This document shows positions 11,693 to 26,100 of a DNA stretch of 64,000 nucleotides, one piece after another. The DNA comes from Toxoplasma gondii ME49. Its lineage: Eukaryota > Apicomplexa > Conoidasida > Eucoccidiorida > Sarcocystidae. The notes under the pieces were generated by a model that saw only the letters and a list, made by a program, of their open reading frames with translations, made no database searches and was not told where the DNA came from. The translations under genes and the position numbers were made by a program. Positions within the stretch are counted from its first letter, which is position 1; each line of letters opens with the position of its first letter. The stretch lies in the NCBI RefSeq assembly GCF_000006565.2, contig NC_031467.1, positions 558,001 to 622,000 of the forward strand, written 5' to 3'.

Positions 11693-14600
11693 ATGGCGTC
11701 TCGTGCTCCCCATGCTGGACAGCGCTTGCGCAGCCTCATGCAGAAGAAATGCGTCATGCTTCCTGGGGCTTACAACGGTCTCACCGCGCGCCTCGCGGCT
11801 GAAGCAGGATTTGAAGGAGTCTACGTCTCTGGAGCTGCTCTCAGTGCATGCCAAGGCGTCCCCGATATCGGCATATTAGGTCTCGAAGACTTTACTCGAG
11901 TAATCTCCCAAGCCGCCTCTGTCACCAGCCTCCCTGTTCTCGCCGGTGCGTAGCAGAATCGTGTTCTTCACTTCTTACTTCTATCTGCTTTGTGTCTTTC
12001 CTGTTTTTGGTTCGACTTGCTTGTCGATGGATAGAACCCCACGTTGGGTGTTCCGACGCGCCTCGAGCTTCTTCAGTTGCCCTACCTTCTGTACTCTTCC
12101 TGACTTCGCTTCCTAGTCTCGAGGATCCACGTCGCTTTTCGACTCGTCCCTTGTCGCCGTCATCGCTTCAGAAACCGTTCACATCTACTGGCCCTTCCTC
12201 GTCTTTTCTTTTCCTCGATGTCCTTTTCCCAACTTTTCGCTCTGCTCTCTCTCTCCTCTGTCGACGGTCTGGTCACTCATTCGTTTCGTGTCGCGTTCCC
12301 GTTGTGCTCTTTTCTCTCTTCTTCTCGTCCCTCTCCGTCTTCTCGCTCTCCTGTTCTCCTACCCGCTCTCCTTTTCTGTCTCGTCCGCTCAACCTCTCTC
12401 TCTTTTCCGAGCTTCTTGCTTAGATGCAGACACGGGGTTCGGTGGCCCTGAAATGGTTCGGCGCACTGTCTTCGCGTACAACCAGGCGGGCGCGGCTGGG
12501 CTGCACATTGAGGACCAGCGTTTGCCGAAGAAGTGCGGGCATTTGGAGGGGAAGCAGTTGGTGTCCATTGAAGAGATGGAGGAGAAAATCAAAGCGGCCG
12601 CTGCGGCGTCCCAGGACTGCTCGAACGGCGACTTCATCATCTGCGCTCGCACGGACGCCCGCAGTGTCGACGGTGGGTGACCCTCGAAACGGCCGAAAAC
12701 AGAACTCTAGGGTCTCGCGCATTCAGCGCGGGTGTCCCCTCGAATGGACGCTACAGTGCTGTTAGTGTCGAGTGTTTTTAGCGACTTTCTTCAGAGCTCA
12801 CTTAGGTTTCGTACGATTTCAATCGACAGACGGAAAGACGCTCAAGTGAAATTCGGGCCACCGAGAAGGCGAAGAGAGAGCAGAGGAAGGGAGGACCGGG
12901 AACCTTTGGACTACTGAGAAGCAGGCGAAGACGGGCGTTTCAGAAGCGCCTGAGCAGGTCTCCACACCGAGAGAAGCAGACTGAAGACGCAGTTCAGATG
13001 AAGCTCGAAAACCGGAAAGCGCCTCTTTAATATTGTAGAGGGAGTCTTAAGTCGTGCCTCTTTTCTCCCTGTCTTTCTCGCTGTCTCTGCATGGCTCAGG
13101 GCTTGATGCGGCTGTGGAGCGAGCAGTCCGATACACGGCAGCCGGAGCAGACATGCTTTTCCCCGAAGGACTGGAGACAGAGGTGAGAGGTGGAAAGAAG
13201 AATCAGAGGAAGAAGGCGTCGTATTGGAGAGGCAGCGAGAGGCAGTCGCTCTGGTGAGAAGCTGCGGCGGAAAGGGAGAAAGAAAAGAAATGAAAAAACC
13301 CGGTCGAGAGGGATGGAACTCTGAAAACTCGGAGAAGTGGAGAAAGGGAGCTAGGAGCAGAGGAGGTGAAGGAATCCGTATAGTGGATTGATGTGTGACG
13401 TCAACTATGAAAGACATGACAAATTCAACTACAGGCGAAGGGTATGACAGGGACATGCGTTTTGTACAGAAAACAGAGGACAATGAACATGTCAGACCTC
13501 ATACCACACGCGAAGAGATGCGCAGTGGATTATGGAATGAGCAAGAGTAAGGAGTGAAACTTCACAATGTGCATTCGGTGTCAGATTGAGTCATCAAATC
13601 TCGGTGTTCGTGCTCTTTTTTCTCGTCTGCCTCCAAAAGTGTGTCCTTGCCTTCCTCATGTCTGCTCTGCACCCATTGTCCTTCACCGTGTTCCGTTCGC
13701 TCCCCGTATGCCTGCGGTTTCTTGTCCGTTATCAGTCTCTACCGGGTTCATCTCCTCTTTCTGCGGAGAGGCTTTTGTTCTAGCGATGGGTGTATGAGTT
13801 CGTTTCTGTCATCCTCATATACTACCGTCACGAGACAAACAACTGCTCCATGGTCGCTGTACACGGCCAACTTGTTGGGCTGCTCACAAAAGCCACAAGT
13901 GTCGAGTTTCAAAATTCAACCACATTAGTGTTGTTCCACGTCGGTTACGTTTACGCGTTTCGCGAAGAAGACGAAGACGAAAGACGCGTCCATTTCAGAG
14001 AAGACCTGTCCGTTTTCGTTGTGACACCAGGAAGAGTTTCAAGCATTTGCGCATGCATTGGCGGTTTTGCCTGGCAAAGCGCCTTTCGGGGGGCCCTATC
14101 TGCTCGCAAATATGACGGAATTTGGAAAGACGCCCATCATGGAGCTTTCCACCTTCGAAGGCCTTGGATACCACTGCGTTATCTACCCTGTTTCACCTCT
14201 CAGAGTCGCCATGAAAAGCGTCAAGGTACGTTTGTCCTGCTATCCATACTGAGTGACTCGGATCGATTTCTTCGTTTGCTGTGGCACGTGGAACTGAGTG
14301 CCATATGCGTGTACGCAAATGCAGAGGAATGCATGCATGTGAGCACACCTGTCTGCAGCTACGCGAATCTCTGCCTGTGTTGACCTTCTACCTGATGGCA
14401 GGCATGCACGTGTATACACGCACAAGCATCTGTATAAATATGTGTAGTTGAGTAATTATACGTGACCTATTAAATCTAAAGCAGAAAACATGCTCATACC
14501 GTTCTTGTTGTTGCTCAGGGCATGCTGGTCGACTTACGCAAGAATGGCAGCGTTGGCCATAGCCTGGAGAAAATGTATACACGGCAGGTACAGCGTTACC

Positions 14601-14967
14601 ATCATAAGGCGGATACTTATAAGATTTTCCTTCAATGACGTGCATGCATCACGGATACCAAACCTGCTCGTTTAATCCTCTGTTTTGCTCTGTAAGCGTC
14701 TTCCTTCTTGTATTCTTCCATCCTTTCATCTGCCGTTGTGTCAATTTCTGCCCTGGGGCTCTGTCTTCGCTTTAATGCCCTCAGTGTTTTTCTTCTTTCT
14801 TGCCTCTCCTTATTCTGTCTCACGGTTCCTGTTTGTCTTCTGGTATCTCGTGCTGTTCGTGCTTTTAGGAGCTTTATTCCACTCTGCACTATCGGCCGGA
14901 AGGGACGTGGACGTATCCCTCAGCGAGTGTGTGCATGGACAAAGCCGTGGAAGATACCGAGGCCTAG
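11693..14967 (+). CDS. prpB: 2-methylisocitrate lyase (PEP mutase/isocitrate lyase superfamily)
   Basis: Six exons join in phase to 315 aa: 11693..11945, 12424..12672, 13100..13182, 14031..14225, 14519..14587 and 14869..14967. All introns are GT-AG. The enzyme cleaves 2-methylisocitrate to pyruvate and succinate, the last step of the methylcitrate cycle that disposes of propionyl units. Visible motifs are the metal-binding DADTGFGG around residues 85-92 (split by intron 1), the catalytic-loop KKCGH at 120-124 with the active-site Cys, CARTDAR, LANMTEFGKTP, and the C-terminal helix region YTRQELYSTLHY. Length matches bacterial PrpB (about 295 aa) and is far shorter than true isocitrate lyase. 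The start MASRAPHAGQRLRSLMQKK is basic and may serve mitochondrial import. The frame is open further upstream but low in quality, so it is treated as leader. The cycle is reported in Toxoplasma mitochondria. Confidence 0.92.
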
Positions 14968-17184
14968 GGAGTCTCAGGCTCGGCATTTTCTTTTTCTCGA
15001 CTGGTCTCACCAATACAAAAGACAATGCTCACAGACGAAAAGCAGAAGTTCTGAAAAGACAAAAGGACGAAAGCGAGGAAACATGGCACACGACGGCGGG
15101 GGGACTCTCACTGCACAACGTTATTCCAACCAGTGTGCAAGAGTACCCGGATGTCCTTTGGTGTATGAATGCATGGTCTTTTTCAATTCCATCTGGCTGC
15201 TTCCGTGAAATTTCGACGAGAAGCAAGAACAGAAGGCGAGCTTTTGTCACTGCGGCTAGTCGCCAATATTGAAGGGCCCGGGGGGGGGGGGAGCAACACA
15301 AACCACAGAAAAGGAAGGCGTCTGCAAAATTTGCGGCGTCCCTCTTGGAAAGAAAGAAAACCGAAGAGGATGGACAACTTACCCCACCGAGGACAGACCA
15401 CAGATGCGAAAAAGAGAATGAATCGAGAGAAAAGAAATGCGAGCCGATGCAGAGGGGTCCTCTTCGTTTGAGGAGTTTCCAGGAGGGAAGCGAAAGAGAC
15501 GTTTGGAAACCGGAAAGTGGACAAAACTCCTTTAAAATGCGGAAGAGTGAGGCGAATGCAGGGCGGCTGTCTGTTTCCTCTTACGAAACTGTTCAAGGGT
15601 TAGAAACCCAGTAGAGTGCTCGTGACATCTTCCACTTTCGTGTCCTCACTTGGGTGCTCGGTTTCTGCAGTGCAAGCTGCTTCTCGCTGTCCTCACTTCT
15701 TTCTATTGAGTAGACGAGGCACAGCGACCGGTTCCTGCCTGCGCGTTGTGTGAAAGGGGAACTCTGAGAGGCGTTGTTCTTTATGTTTTCTAACTGGTAG
15801 AGAGGGACGTGGTAGCGTGAAAAAACCGGCGTTTCTTTTGCTTCACGGCAGCACATGAGAAAGCTTCGGAGGTAGATGTGTTTTCGTCTAAAATGCATTT
15901 CTCGGAAAAGAACGCCAGAGAACGGTAAATTCTCTAGACAGTGACTGAGAGTGGACTCGCACTACCCTCCGCCGCGACTGCGTCTTTTTCTCCACTCTGC
16001 GAATCTCACTTTTCTTCTGAATTTCTTTGTCGACGAGGAACCGACCGCGTAGACGGCGGCACAGCGTTTCTAGCAGATATTCGGGTTTTGTGTGATTAGT
16101 GTCTGTCTCTTTCTCTCACTCTCACTTCTTGCCCGGGAAGGAGGAACGCCGCAGAAAAGCAAAAACACCGGCGAGTGGACCCAGTTTTCGGTAGCTTCAG
16201 CTGAGGCCCGCCGGTCGCGAGCGAAACTTCTCGGATTTATCCTCCAGCACTGACAAAACCCTCTGGTGCAGATACGCAAATGCGCATGCACGTCGAAGAC
16301 GTCAAAGATATCCTTGCGATGAGCACGCAAAGAAGCCTGGAACGCATGCGCTAGAAACCCGCGAAGCACCCCAAAGTCGGCAATCTCTGTCTCACGTGCA
16401 CACCACCGCGATGACCACGGGAAACGGGACAGACTCTACAAACCTCCAAAATCTCTGTCCGACACCAAAAAAACAAACACGGATTCCCGACGACAAAAAG
16501 ACTCTCAACATCACATCCATGTGTGCATCTCTCTACACACTTGTGGCGGAATACACATTTGTATCCATACATATACTTTCTAGTCGCGCTGCAGAGAGCT
16601 CCGTCGGTGTTCCTTCCTTGATCGGAATGGCCTCGCTAGCGAGAGTCTTTGCCATTTCGCCACTTTTCCCTCTCTAGTTCAAGGTCTGAAAAAGACCATT
16701 TACGTTTTGAACTCTGCTCTGTCTCTCGGATCGCTCATCTGCTTTCCAGCTCCCTCTCTCCGCACATAAGCCGAATGTCATTCTCTCCTCTCAGTCTGCC
16801 CTTGCCCGGCTTCCCAGACGAGGGGTTTTACGAAAAAATGCCGCCTCACCGTCAGAGCATTTGCTCCACACCTTCTTCCGCTGGCTTTCCCCTCTGCTTC
16901 TCCCGTGTTTCTCTTGATTCACTTTTGCGTTTCTCTCTTGTCTCCGCCCCGTCGCGCGACCGCTTCAATCTAGGAGAGGCACACTCCCCCCGAAAGAGCG
17001 TGTTGCTTTGCGCCTTCTCCTTCTAACTCGCTTTCCCCACAGGAGGCAGTTAAGAAGAATCTCAAAAGGATCCCAGAAGACACCCTTAGAAATCTCGAAA
17101 AAACGCTCAAGAACCTCAGAAGAATCTCTCGGAAACCTCAGCAGAACCCGTCATGGAGCTCTCAGAAGTTTCTTCAGAATCTCT
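14968..17184. other. Convergent intergenic region (prpB / calpain 3' ends)
   Basis: About 2.2 kb between the stop codons of prpB and the calpain gene, expected to hold both 3' untranslated regions. It contains a run of G at 15279-15291 and pyrimidine-rich tracts at about 16660-17040. Frames present are short and show no recognisable domain. Confidence 0.5.
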
Positions 17185-20100
17185 CTAGAGGAGAAGCTGA
17201 ACATCGAGAGGACGGTCGGCAATTACATGCAACATCCAAGGTCTTGCTTTGGGGACGTCTTCTCTCTGTCTTCCCTCGCAACGATGAAGATAGTGGAGAG
17301 CGACATCCCGGCTGTGGGCGTACTGAGGACAGCCGTCGGCATCTTTGTCTCCGTTCAGCGTCGAAATGAAAATCACGTAAGGTGAGAGAGGATCCACTAG
17401 CTCGACGGAAGAGACATTGACAACTCCCTGAAGCGAATACGCACAACACACAAATCCAGCTTCTAAATCATCTCCAGAGAACTACGATGCGCGATAGTCG
17501 ACGGCCGACGTTTCGTCACATCCCTGAGTCTGAGAGCTCTCCTGATTCTCGTCTGCTTCTGAAAGAGCTCTTCTTCTCTTTTTCGGTTACACATCTTTCT
17601 GTCTCGCTCCGAAAGACGTCTGTTTTTCGACAACTCTCGTTTGTCTCTTGTTTCAGAACGCCTGTTCTTCTAGGACGTGTGTCTCCCTTATTGGAAACGA
17701 CATTGAAAACACAATGCCTGGAGACCCTAGAGGCCCCACCCCACAGCCCCTGCAGCATGCCGGAGAGTCACGAAAGCGAGAAAAAGAGGACATCATTGCG
17801 AAAAAGACATAAACGAAGCTGAAATAAAGGGGATATGAGGGAAAGCCTCGACCGGTCGGAGAGAATACGCGAGGTACTGCAAGCGTTTTTCTCCGTTTCT
17901 CTCAAAGACACTCCCGTTTTCACGGCCCAGATGCATGCGAAGCGTCACACCTCGCAAACGAGAGACGCGTCCACCCTCTTCAGAAACAAAAGCAGGAGGA
18001 CGCTGACTCGTGCTTCACAAGCTGTGCTTGCCCTACCTCCCAAGCCCGTCCCCCCCATTTCCCTTCCTTCTTCTCTGTTGTCTCCCTTTCTTCTTGACCT
18101 CATTGACATTGTTCCATTCTTGCACTCTCCTTCGACTTCTCTTTCACTTTCTGTTGCTGGCGTTCCGCCTCGTCTTTCTTCCCTCGTTCTCTACCTTGTT
18201 CTCACTATTGTTCCCTTTCTTCGCCTGCCATTCCTTCTTTGCCTCCTTGGTTTCTGTCCGGTCCTCTTTCTTTGTTCGCCTTCTTCCCTTCCTCTTCTTT
18301 CTTCTCTTCTTCCTCTTCTTCTTTCATCTTCTCTTTCTCGTTCTCACCTGTTTCTGGAAGAGATCCTGTGCGGCGGAAGAAGCCGTGTGGCCGTCTTCAC
18401 TGAGGCCGCCGTCGAGGTCGCTTCGAATGACGAACTGCAGTTTCTTCTGATTCTTCCTCTCCGCGCTCCTCTCACTCTCCACCTCTCGCTCTCTCTCTGC
18501 TGTCTCTGTGTAGCGATAGACTGTCAGCGAAGGAAACACGTCGCCTGGCTCGGGAGGTCCAGGCATTTGCAGGCGCAGTGCCACCTGCACACAACGGCAC
18601 AAACGCCCCGCTCTTTCTCGCTCCTAACATTTAAATACCGCACCTGTAGATACACACCTACACTAAATATACACAAATGTATACTACATATCCACACGAA
18701 ACTGCTGCCATACACCGACCACCACAAGCCTCTTAAAACATGCACATCTACATACACATACATGCATAGATACATGCAAAGCAACAAAGAATGAAACCTA
18801 CATACATAGATACATGAATGCATGCACGAAGCGCGCAGCACTTTGTTTAGCAGCCATTGTTTCATCTTCCTTACCAGAGTAGGGCCTTGGACTTGAAGAG
18901 CGACTCTCGCCCAGACTTGCCGTGTGCATTTTCGGCCATCCACAACTCGATAGAAAAGGGAAGAGGGCGGGGGGATTGCGTAAGGTTGCGGAAGAAGCAC
19001 CGGCCGAGGCTTTGCGACATTGCCAGGCACGTGTAGAGACAGCTGAAACGTGTCGAAGTCATCTGGTCTGAACGTTGAGGGAATAATCGTGTACGTCGTC
19101 GCCTCGAGACGAGCCTTGAGCATACAACATCCTGCCCGGTACGGCCCCGTTGACAAAGCCTTGCCGGTCCGCAACAAACGCGCCGTCGCAACTCGGTTTT
19201 TGAACAAACGCAAATTCACTGAGTGCTCCTGAAAGACACACCAAAACAACAAATTAACAGCGCCGTCATCGATACGTTACTCATAACTATTCACACGTGT
19301 GTATACATTTATATATATATACATATTTCATATAGACGGATAAGCAGAAGTATGCTGTACACGGATAGTATCCTAGATGTCCCGGATATATCCACATATA
19401 TACAGGAATAATGTATATATATATATATACATGTCACACATGAAAAGATGTATACATGTCTTCGACGGATATATATAAAAATATCCTCCGTGGTCAGGCT
19501 GACACACATGACAGGGATGTGGATACAAAACTGTGGGAACGGAACAGAGGCGAAAGGAGACAGCGCTGCTGTTGACACATTCTTCCCGCACTGGACCAGA
19601 CAGACAAAACCGCCCGGGAGATCTGCGGAGATGCGCAGAGCAGAGAATCCAAGAAACGAAATAACCCAGTGTACAGACACATACACCGGCACACTTTGAA
19701 CCATACCGTGGAAACAGATTACCAGGTGCACTGGAAAGGCGCTCTTTCGAGTAGAAAGAGAAGCTAACCGGGGATCGAGACAAGAGACCTATCAAGACAA
19801 ACGAGACCTTTCACTCACTTGAGGAGATTCGAGAAAGAAAATGGCGTCGCACGGCTGAGGGACTTTCAGACGAATATGTGGATTGGTAAAATACCTCCAC
19901 AAATCATTGGAGCAGCCTCCCGCCGTCGACGGGCCCCAGCTGTCTGTGCAGCCCACAAAAAGAAACGCAAACCCAAGGAGGCTTTCCAAGGAGTGCTTCC
20001 CTTTCAACGCGGAGTTCTCTCACACAGTTTCAGAAGCAGCAGTGTGGGAATTTTTAGGATGTTGCTCGCTCCAACGGCCTCTCATCGACCTCAAGCCGGC

Positions 20101-23100
20101 TGTCTTCTTGTGACCTCTGTCTCTACAACATCGGACATTCCTTCTGCACAATTCGGTCCGCGGGAAATCTAAACAAGAACTGCCTGCGAGGCAGAGACCT
20201 CCATATCTAACGGGTTTCTGTCTTTACTTTGGATTCCACGTGTCCATAGCCGCATGCAGATTTACAAATGCTACACTACTATTGATGATTACGACGAAGT
20301 AGAGCGAGTTCCTTCTCATCTACGCGTCTGCGTACGACACGAAACTCGAAATGTCTCAACAAAACATGAAACGAAACACCTCAGCAATCGATTCTTTTTC
20401 GCAATCACTGTAGAGGACGCACTCTTGAAATAGATCGATTGCGCATCCGTAGGAAGGAGAGGCGGCAGTTGGGTGAGACATGAGTGGACGTGTCCGTACA
20501 CCTTGATAGTGAAATTGAATTCGTCCTGAACGACAAGGACAACAGAAATACATTTTCCAGAGGTGAAACAACTCCCGAGGAAAAGAATAGTCAAAGATAG
20601 AGCCATCAATCATGAGGTCGGTCTCATTCCTCGACATGCATACACATACATATTTACATATCTGTAGAGAGAGATCGCATTCATTGGTTGAAGCTTCGGA
20701 AGCCGTCGAGGCCGAGCAGGAAGAACACTGCCCAGGTTGTGTTTTCGATTTTTAGGTCGCAGTGTCTCACTCGATTTTCCCAGATCTCTTTTCCTTCGCT
20801 TTTTGTGACTCTGTCTCCATTTCCGTCGTTTCCTCTTCGACCCCTGCGCTTCTCTGCGTCAAGATCCTCGTCTGTGCGTAGATGTAGCTTTTCTCTACAC
20901 CGCCCTAGACACTTGACCTTCGTTTCACCTTGACTCCTGTTGCACTCTCTGGTTGCATCCTCTCTCATCCTTGTTCCGTGTCGCGTTGATCCCTTCTGGA
21001 CTCGCTGGGATCTTCTCTTCCTCCAGTTCCATCCGTTGGACATTTCTTCACCTGGCCCCTGAATCTTTTCTCTCCCCTCCACCCGTGTGTACCTTTTGCG
21101 AGTACTGGGAGACGACCAGGACGAATTCCGACGCGTCGAGAAGTTGGTGGCCTTCGAACCCTGGAAGCGGCGGCCTGCCTCCAGCCGCTTCCTTTTTCCC
21201 CTTCTCTTCGCGCTTCGCGGAGTTGTCGGAGGGGAACCGGCTGCCTTCGTCGCTCGCGTCTCTCGCGAAGAGATCGCGGAAAACGTGTGGGTGAACGCGG
21301 AGTTTGACCAGCGTGCATTCGCCGTTGCTGTAGACGCCCTGCTTCGCCGGAGGCGGGGGACAGGTCGCTCGCTCAGAGGCTGCATGCAGGTGAATGGCTA
21401 GGTACTTCGTCGCCAAGTCCTTTTGCCTCTCGCGTACGTGTCGCGAAAGGAGAATCCAGAGCTCCACGGGTTGATTTTCCTGGGAGAACGAAGGCACGGG
21501 AGAGAGCGAGGCGGTGTGAGGCGTGCCAGGAGGCGAGTTCGACGGCATCGGCAGAGAGGCTGCAGACGCCGGAGAGGTCAGAGAAGGAAAAGACAGAAAC
21601 GGGTACGGCCCCGCTAGCGCAGAAGAGGCGAAGTCTTCGGGACGAGGACTGATGCGCAGGTGAAACTGCGGGTTGAACGCAACCATGTGTGAATCGTCTG
21701 CCAACGACGAATTCTCGATGAACGGCGAACGTTCCCACCTGAAGGAAAAAGGAACGAACAACAGGCTCCAGCAACAGATCCCGACAGAAAGTGGAGGGGG
21801 ATAGAGAGAACGCGTTTTTTCGAGGGACGTTGAAAACCCACGAAACACGGGAGAGACGCAAACACCTGGGAGAGAAGACGACTGGGGTTCGAGGGAGATG
21901 AAGAAAGTCAGAGAGGACGGGAGCGAGCCGCGAGAACAGGAAATACAAACGTGGGCGACCTCGGCAAGGTCCCGCGGAGAAAAGAACTGAAAGAGGAGAA
22001 ACGCTGAAAAACGTAGCGACCTGACTGATCGCTCACTTCGAATGAATCTCTGCTTGGTAAGGAAAACAACTATTGTCCCAGCAGACGTAGAGGTGCGAGA
22101 ACCACCGGACGACGTCCAGCCACTCGATCCAGAAGCAGCCGCAATCCGACTTGGCCTGAACGCGGGAAGCCACAACACGCACCGGAAAAAAACGCATACG
22201 AGGAAGAAAAGAAGAGAGAAGCGCAAACGCAGGAGACATCAAAGGCGCAGCATGGAACGACGGAGATGCACTCGATCGAGCGCATGTGCAGGAACCCCGG
22301 AAAGACGGAGACAGAGACACGTCGCCAGGTCTCAACACACATGGAAATGGACTCTATACGACCAGACAACCCCAACGCGCAAGCGAAGACGAGACACCGA
22401 ACAGTACAAGAGAAAAATAAGAGGTTGGAGGGAGAAAACGAAGAGACAAGAGAAACAGACCGCAAGAAACGAGAGTCAGAGGGTTTTACCGAAAGGAAAC
22501 TCGCTTACGGCTGTTGCAGGATCGTAGCCAAGTTTCTCCTTCATGTTTTGCGTCCAGCTCGCTTTGTCTGAAGGAGAAAACTTGCCTTTCCAGCGGACGC
22601 ATCCCCATGGGTTTTTTACGTACAACAATCGATGTCCCTCGATTTCCGCGTAATTCAAAATGCTGTATGCATGCCGAGCGACGATGCCTGAAACACAACA
22701 ATTTTGTGGACCTCTCAAAGTCGTTCCGCACGGTCTCTTCTTCTTCATCTGCCCCTGAAGCCTCCCCCGCATTTCGCTCTCGCGACGAGTTCTTTTCGGC
22801 AGAACAGAGAGTTCCTGGCCTCTGCCGTTCCCCTGTTTTCCACCCGTTTTTTCCCCTCTTGTCTCCGGGGGTTCTTCCCTAGTCTCTCGCTTTCTTCTGT
22901 AGCGATTCCGCCGAGTTTCGCGTCTCTGTGTATCTCCCCCAGTATTCTCTCTTCTCACACGGAAACCCTCTCATGCACTGCTTCCTCCTCACCCGTTTGT
23001 GTTCGACCCTCACGTTGTGTCTTCTCTCCCCTTTTCTCCTCCATTTCCTTCTTCCTTGAGTTTCCTCCATCTTTCTCTCTCTTCCTCTCCCTTTCATCCT

Positions 23101-26100
23101 TTGTGTCTTTCTCCCCTTCGCTTCTTCCGCAAGTGAAACGCCGATCTCTTCCCTGTCGACCCTTGCTTTCCTCTCTTCTTCCCTCTGACACGCCACCCTG
23201 CGGTCTCTGTCGCACGCCTCTCGAAAAGTCGACGCATTCGTCTTCTCTGCTGTTCTCTGGATGCCTTACCGCTGCTGACGGAGACGCCTTCGGGGAAGTC
23301 AAGTCCACTTGGAGCAGCGTCGGAGACTTCGCTGGTGCCTAGACAGGCGACGCACCGTCCCGCAGTTAATCCGAGGTACAGTTGCGTCCAGATTTGCGTC
23401 CATTTGGGATCTTTGACGACCTCGTCATCCTCGTTTTCGCGACCCGTGACGATCGGTTTGTGCGAAGCCGGCGACCCGGTGTGAACGTCGCTGCGGAAGG
23501 GAATCGTTTCTGGAATCCACCCGGTGAGGTGGTACAGATCTGCGCCGGGGTTCGACCCCTGCATCGAGTAGCTACCTCCCATGAGCTTCACGAACGCTTT
23601 CTCGAGAAGCGTGACCCAGAGCTCGCTTTTGTTCGACGAGTGCGCCGCGAGGAGTTTGTTGTCCTTTCTGACGGGGACGTAATCATCGATCAAAACCTTT
23701 CGAGGAACCCCGTTGAAGTATAGCCTGCAGGCGTACATGCCCCGTGGGTTGAAGATAGGTCCGACCCTTTCGCCTCCATCTTGCGGTCTTCTGCCGGCCT
23801 CCGAGACGGCCGGGATCGTGCCCTGGGGGTAGAGGAGGCCTGAGAGCACGGGGACGTTGTGCTTTCGCTCGAACTCCGAAAGGACCGCGAGAGAGGAGAG
23901 AAAGGAGCAGTCGCCCACGAACCCCTGACGAATCGCGCGGCTGTTCGGCACATCTTGAATTACCACAGGGTCCTTGACAATCTCCGATAGTCGCTTCCAG
24001 GCCGCGAACTTCTGCTGCTGCTTCCGACTCAGAGACATCACCCCATCCGGGTCCGTCCACTTCCCATCAGGACCCCACTCTTCGCAGCGACCCAGAGCCC
24101 CAGGGTCCCCACACGGAGACAGCGTCGCCAGGTCGCATGCGGGCGCCTCGGCGCTGTCTCCGGGGACACCCAACTCGCCAGGAGACACCTCGCCCTCCGC
24201 CTCCGTCCGGACTACGGGGTCGCTGACCGAGGCGCCAGCAAACGAGCTGCCGCCAGTAGGAGAAGACGCGGACGCGAGAGGAATCGACGTACAGCACGCA
24301 GGCGGACGCGGACAGGGATGCGAACGAGCCTCACCCTCGAACCGAGAAGAGACAGCTCCGTCCTCTGAACAGGCAAACAACAGTGAGTTGAAGACCTTTG
24401 ACGGTGCGGACCACGCGTTGTCTCTGCCGGAGGGGGAGGGGCAGGAATGGCGTGTCTGAATGGGTAACTGGCCTCATGCGTGTGAATAACGAAGGAAGAC
24501 GGCTCTGCATATGCAGCCCAGTGAGGTAGAAAGTCTGTACGAAACGAGAAAGACTGTGGCTGCAAAGTGATATTTATCCACGTGAGACGCAGACTCTCTT
24601 CTCCCTCTTCTTCTTTTTCACCGAACTGGGGGCAGGGCCCCGGACAAAGCAGCACACTGATGACCGAAGAAAGCCGTCTACATCGTGTCTCTTCCGCAAA
24701 AGAGGACTCACCTGTCTTCCGTGTCTCGCGTCCCTGAGCGCGGCTGTTGCAGGCTTCTCTACTCCCCCCGCCTGTGTTGCGTCTCCTCCGTTCTCGGCTT
24801 TCCTGAGGGAACCCCCCGAATCCGTAAGACAGCGACTCGAGAGACTCCGTCACGTCTCCTTGGGCAGGCGCCGGATAATTTCGCTTAGTCCACCGACTCT
24901 TTTCCGTCGTTCTCCCTCCCTCCTCTCGACCTGCTCTCGCGTTTCCACATGCACTCGAAGCTAAGTGTCTACCGTTCACAGGGCTTTCTTGCGTACTCTT
25001 GACAAGTCCCTCGGGAGCCAGCTTCGCTCCCGCGTACATACCGCTCTCGAGTTCATCGCGGCCGCGCCCGTCTCCTCTCTCCGGTTCACTTCTCCGGTTC
25101 ACCCTGCCTCGTCTCCCACACGGAGGAGACACAGGACACGCGGCGACGGCCTCGCGCCGCGAAGGGCCTAAAGGAAACGGAGGTGGAGTGCTTGCATGCA
25201 TCGCGACGCTCTGCGACAGCGGCGAGCAAAGCGCGACGGGCGGCGGGCAGTGGACATAGAAGTTTTGCCGAATGTCGCCGTCTTCCTCGTTCCACGGCAA
25301 CATGACATACCGGCCTACGATGCTCGACTCGAGGAGAATCTCCGACACCGCGAGAGAACCGCTCAGATGCGAAGGCAGCAGCTTCTGCTGAGAGTACGCG
25401 AGCGGCGAGAGACAGCACAAGGCGTCCGAGTCAGCACACTTGTTGGAAACGCATGCACCCTTCTTCCATTGAGATAACGCAGCCGGGAACGCGGAACCTT
25501 GAGAGACAATCCCCGAACACCCGCTCTGCGTATGGCGCGGACGAGACCCCGAGACACGCCCTGAGGAAGGCCCCTCTGGGCGCGAGGGCGAGGCCGAGCT
25601 GACACGTCGCCGAACGAGGCTCCGGGAGCTGTCTCTTCGCCGAGCGGCGCTCCCTCGGTCGGGATCTACTCCACCGTCGCTGCATCCATCGCCTGAAGCA
25701 AAGGAACTGGAGGCGACGCCTGGGGTGGCCTTCCCATCCTTGGGGCGCGAGCACGCGCCTGCGATCGGCGCGGCGCTTCCAGCCTCGTCGCCGCGGCCCT
25801 GGCGACCACTGCTTCGCCTTTTGTACGGAGACGAAAAGATCGCAGCGGGACTCCCATCCTGCGACGCGCAGCTCCGCAGACTGCCCTTGCCTGGACCTGA
25901 CGTCGCCGTCTCAGGGGAGGGACACCCGCGCCCGCTGCATGTGCCGAGAGCCGGACCTGCGGGCGGGGCCTCTCGCGTCGATTCCGTCGCTCGCGTCGTC
26001 CCTGTTGACGCGAGACGAGCAGGCGATGTCATCAGGGTCTCCTGTTCGGATGGATGCGCCTCGCTGTCTCCTCTCTCCTTCACTTCCTCGCCCCTTCGTT

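Noticed and set aside
20681..21385. Minus-strand Arg/Lys-rich frame of 234 codons next to calpain exons
   Set aside because: It spans a calpain intron and reads antisense-like purine-rich sequence. Calpain exons 21738-21093 and 20525-20423 join in phase without it.
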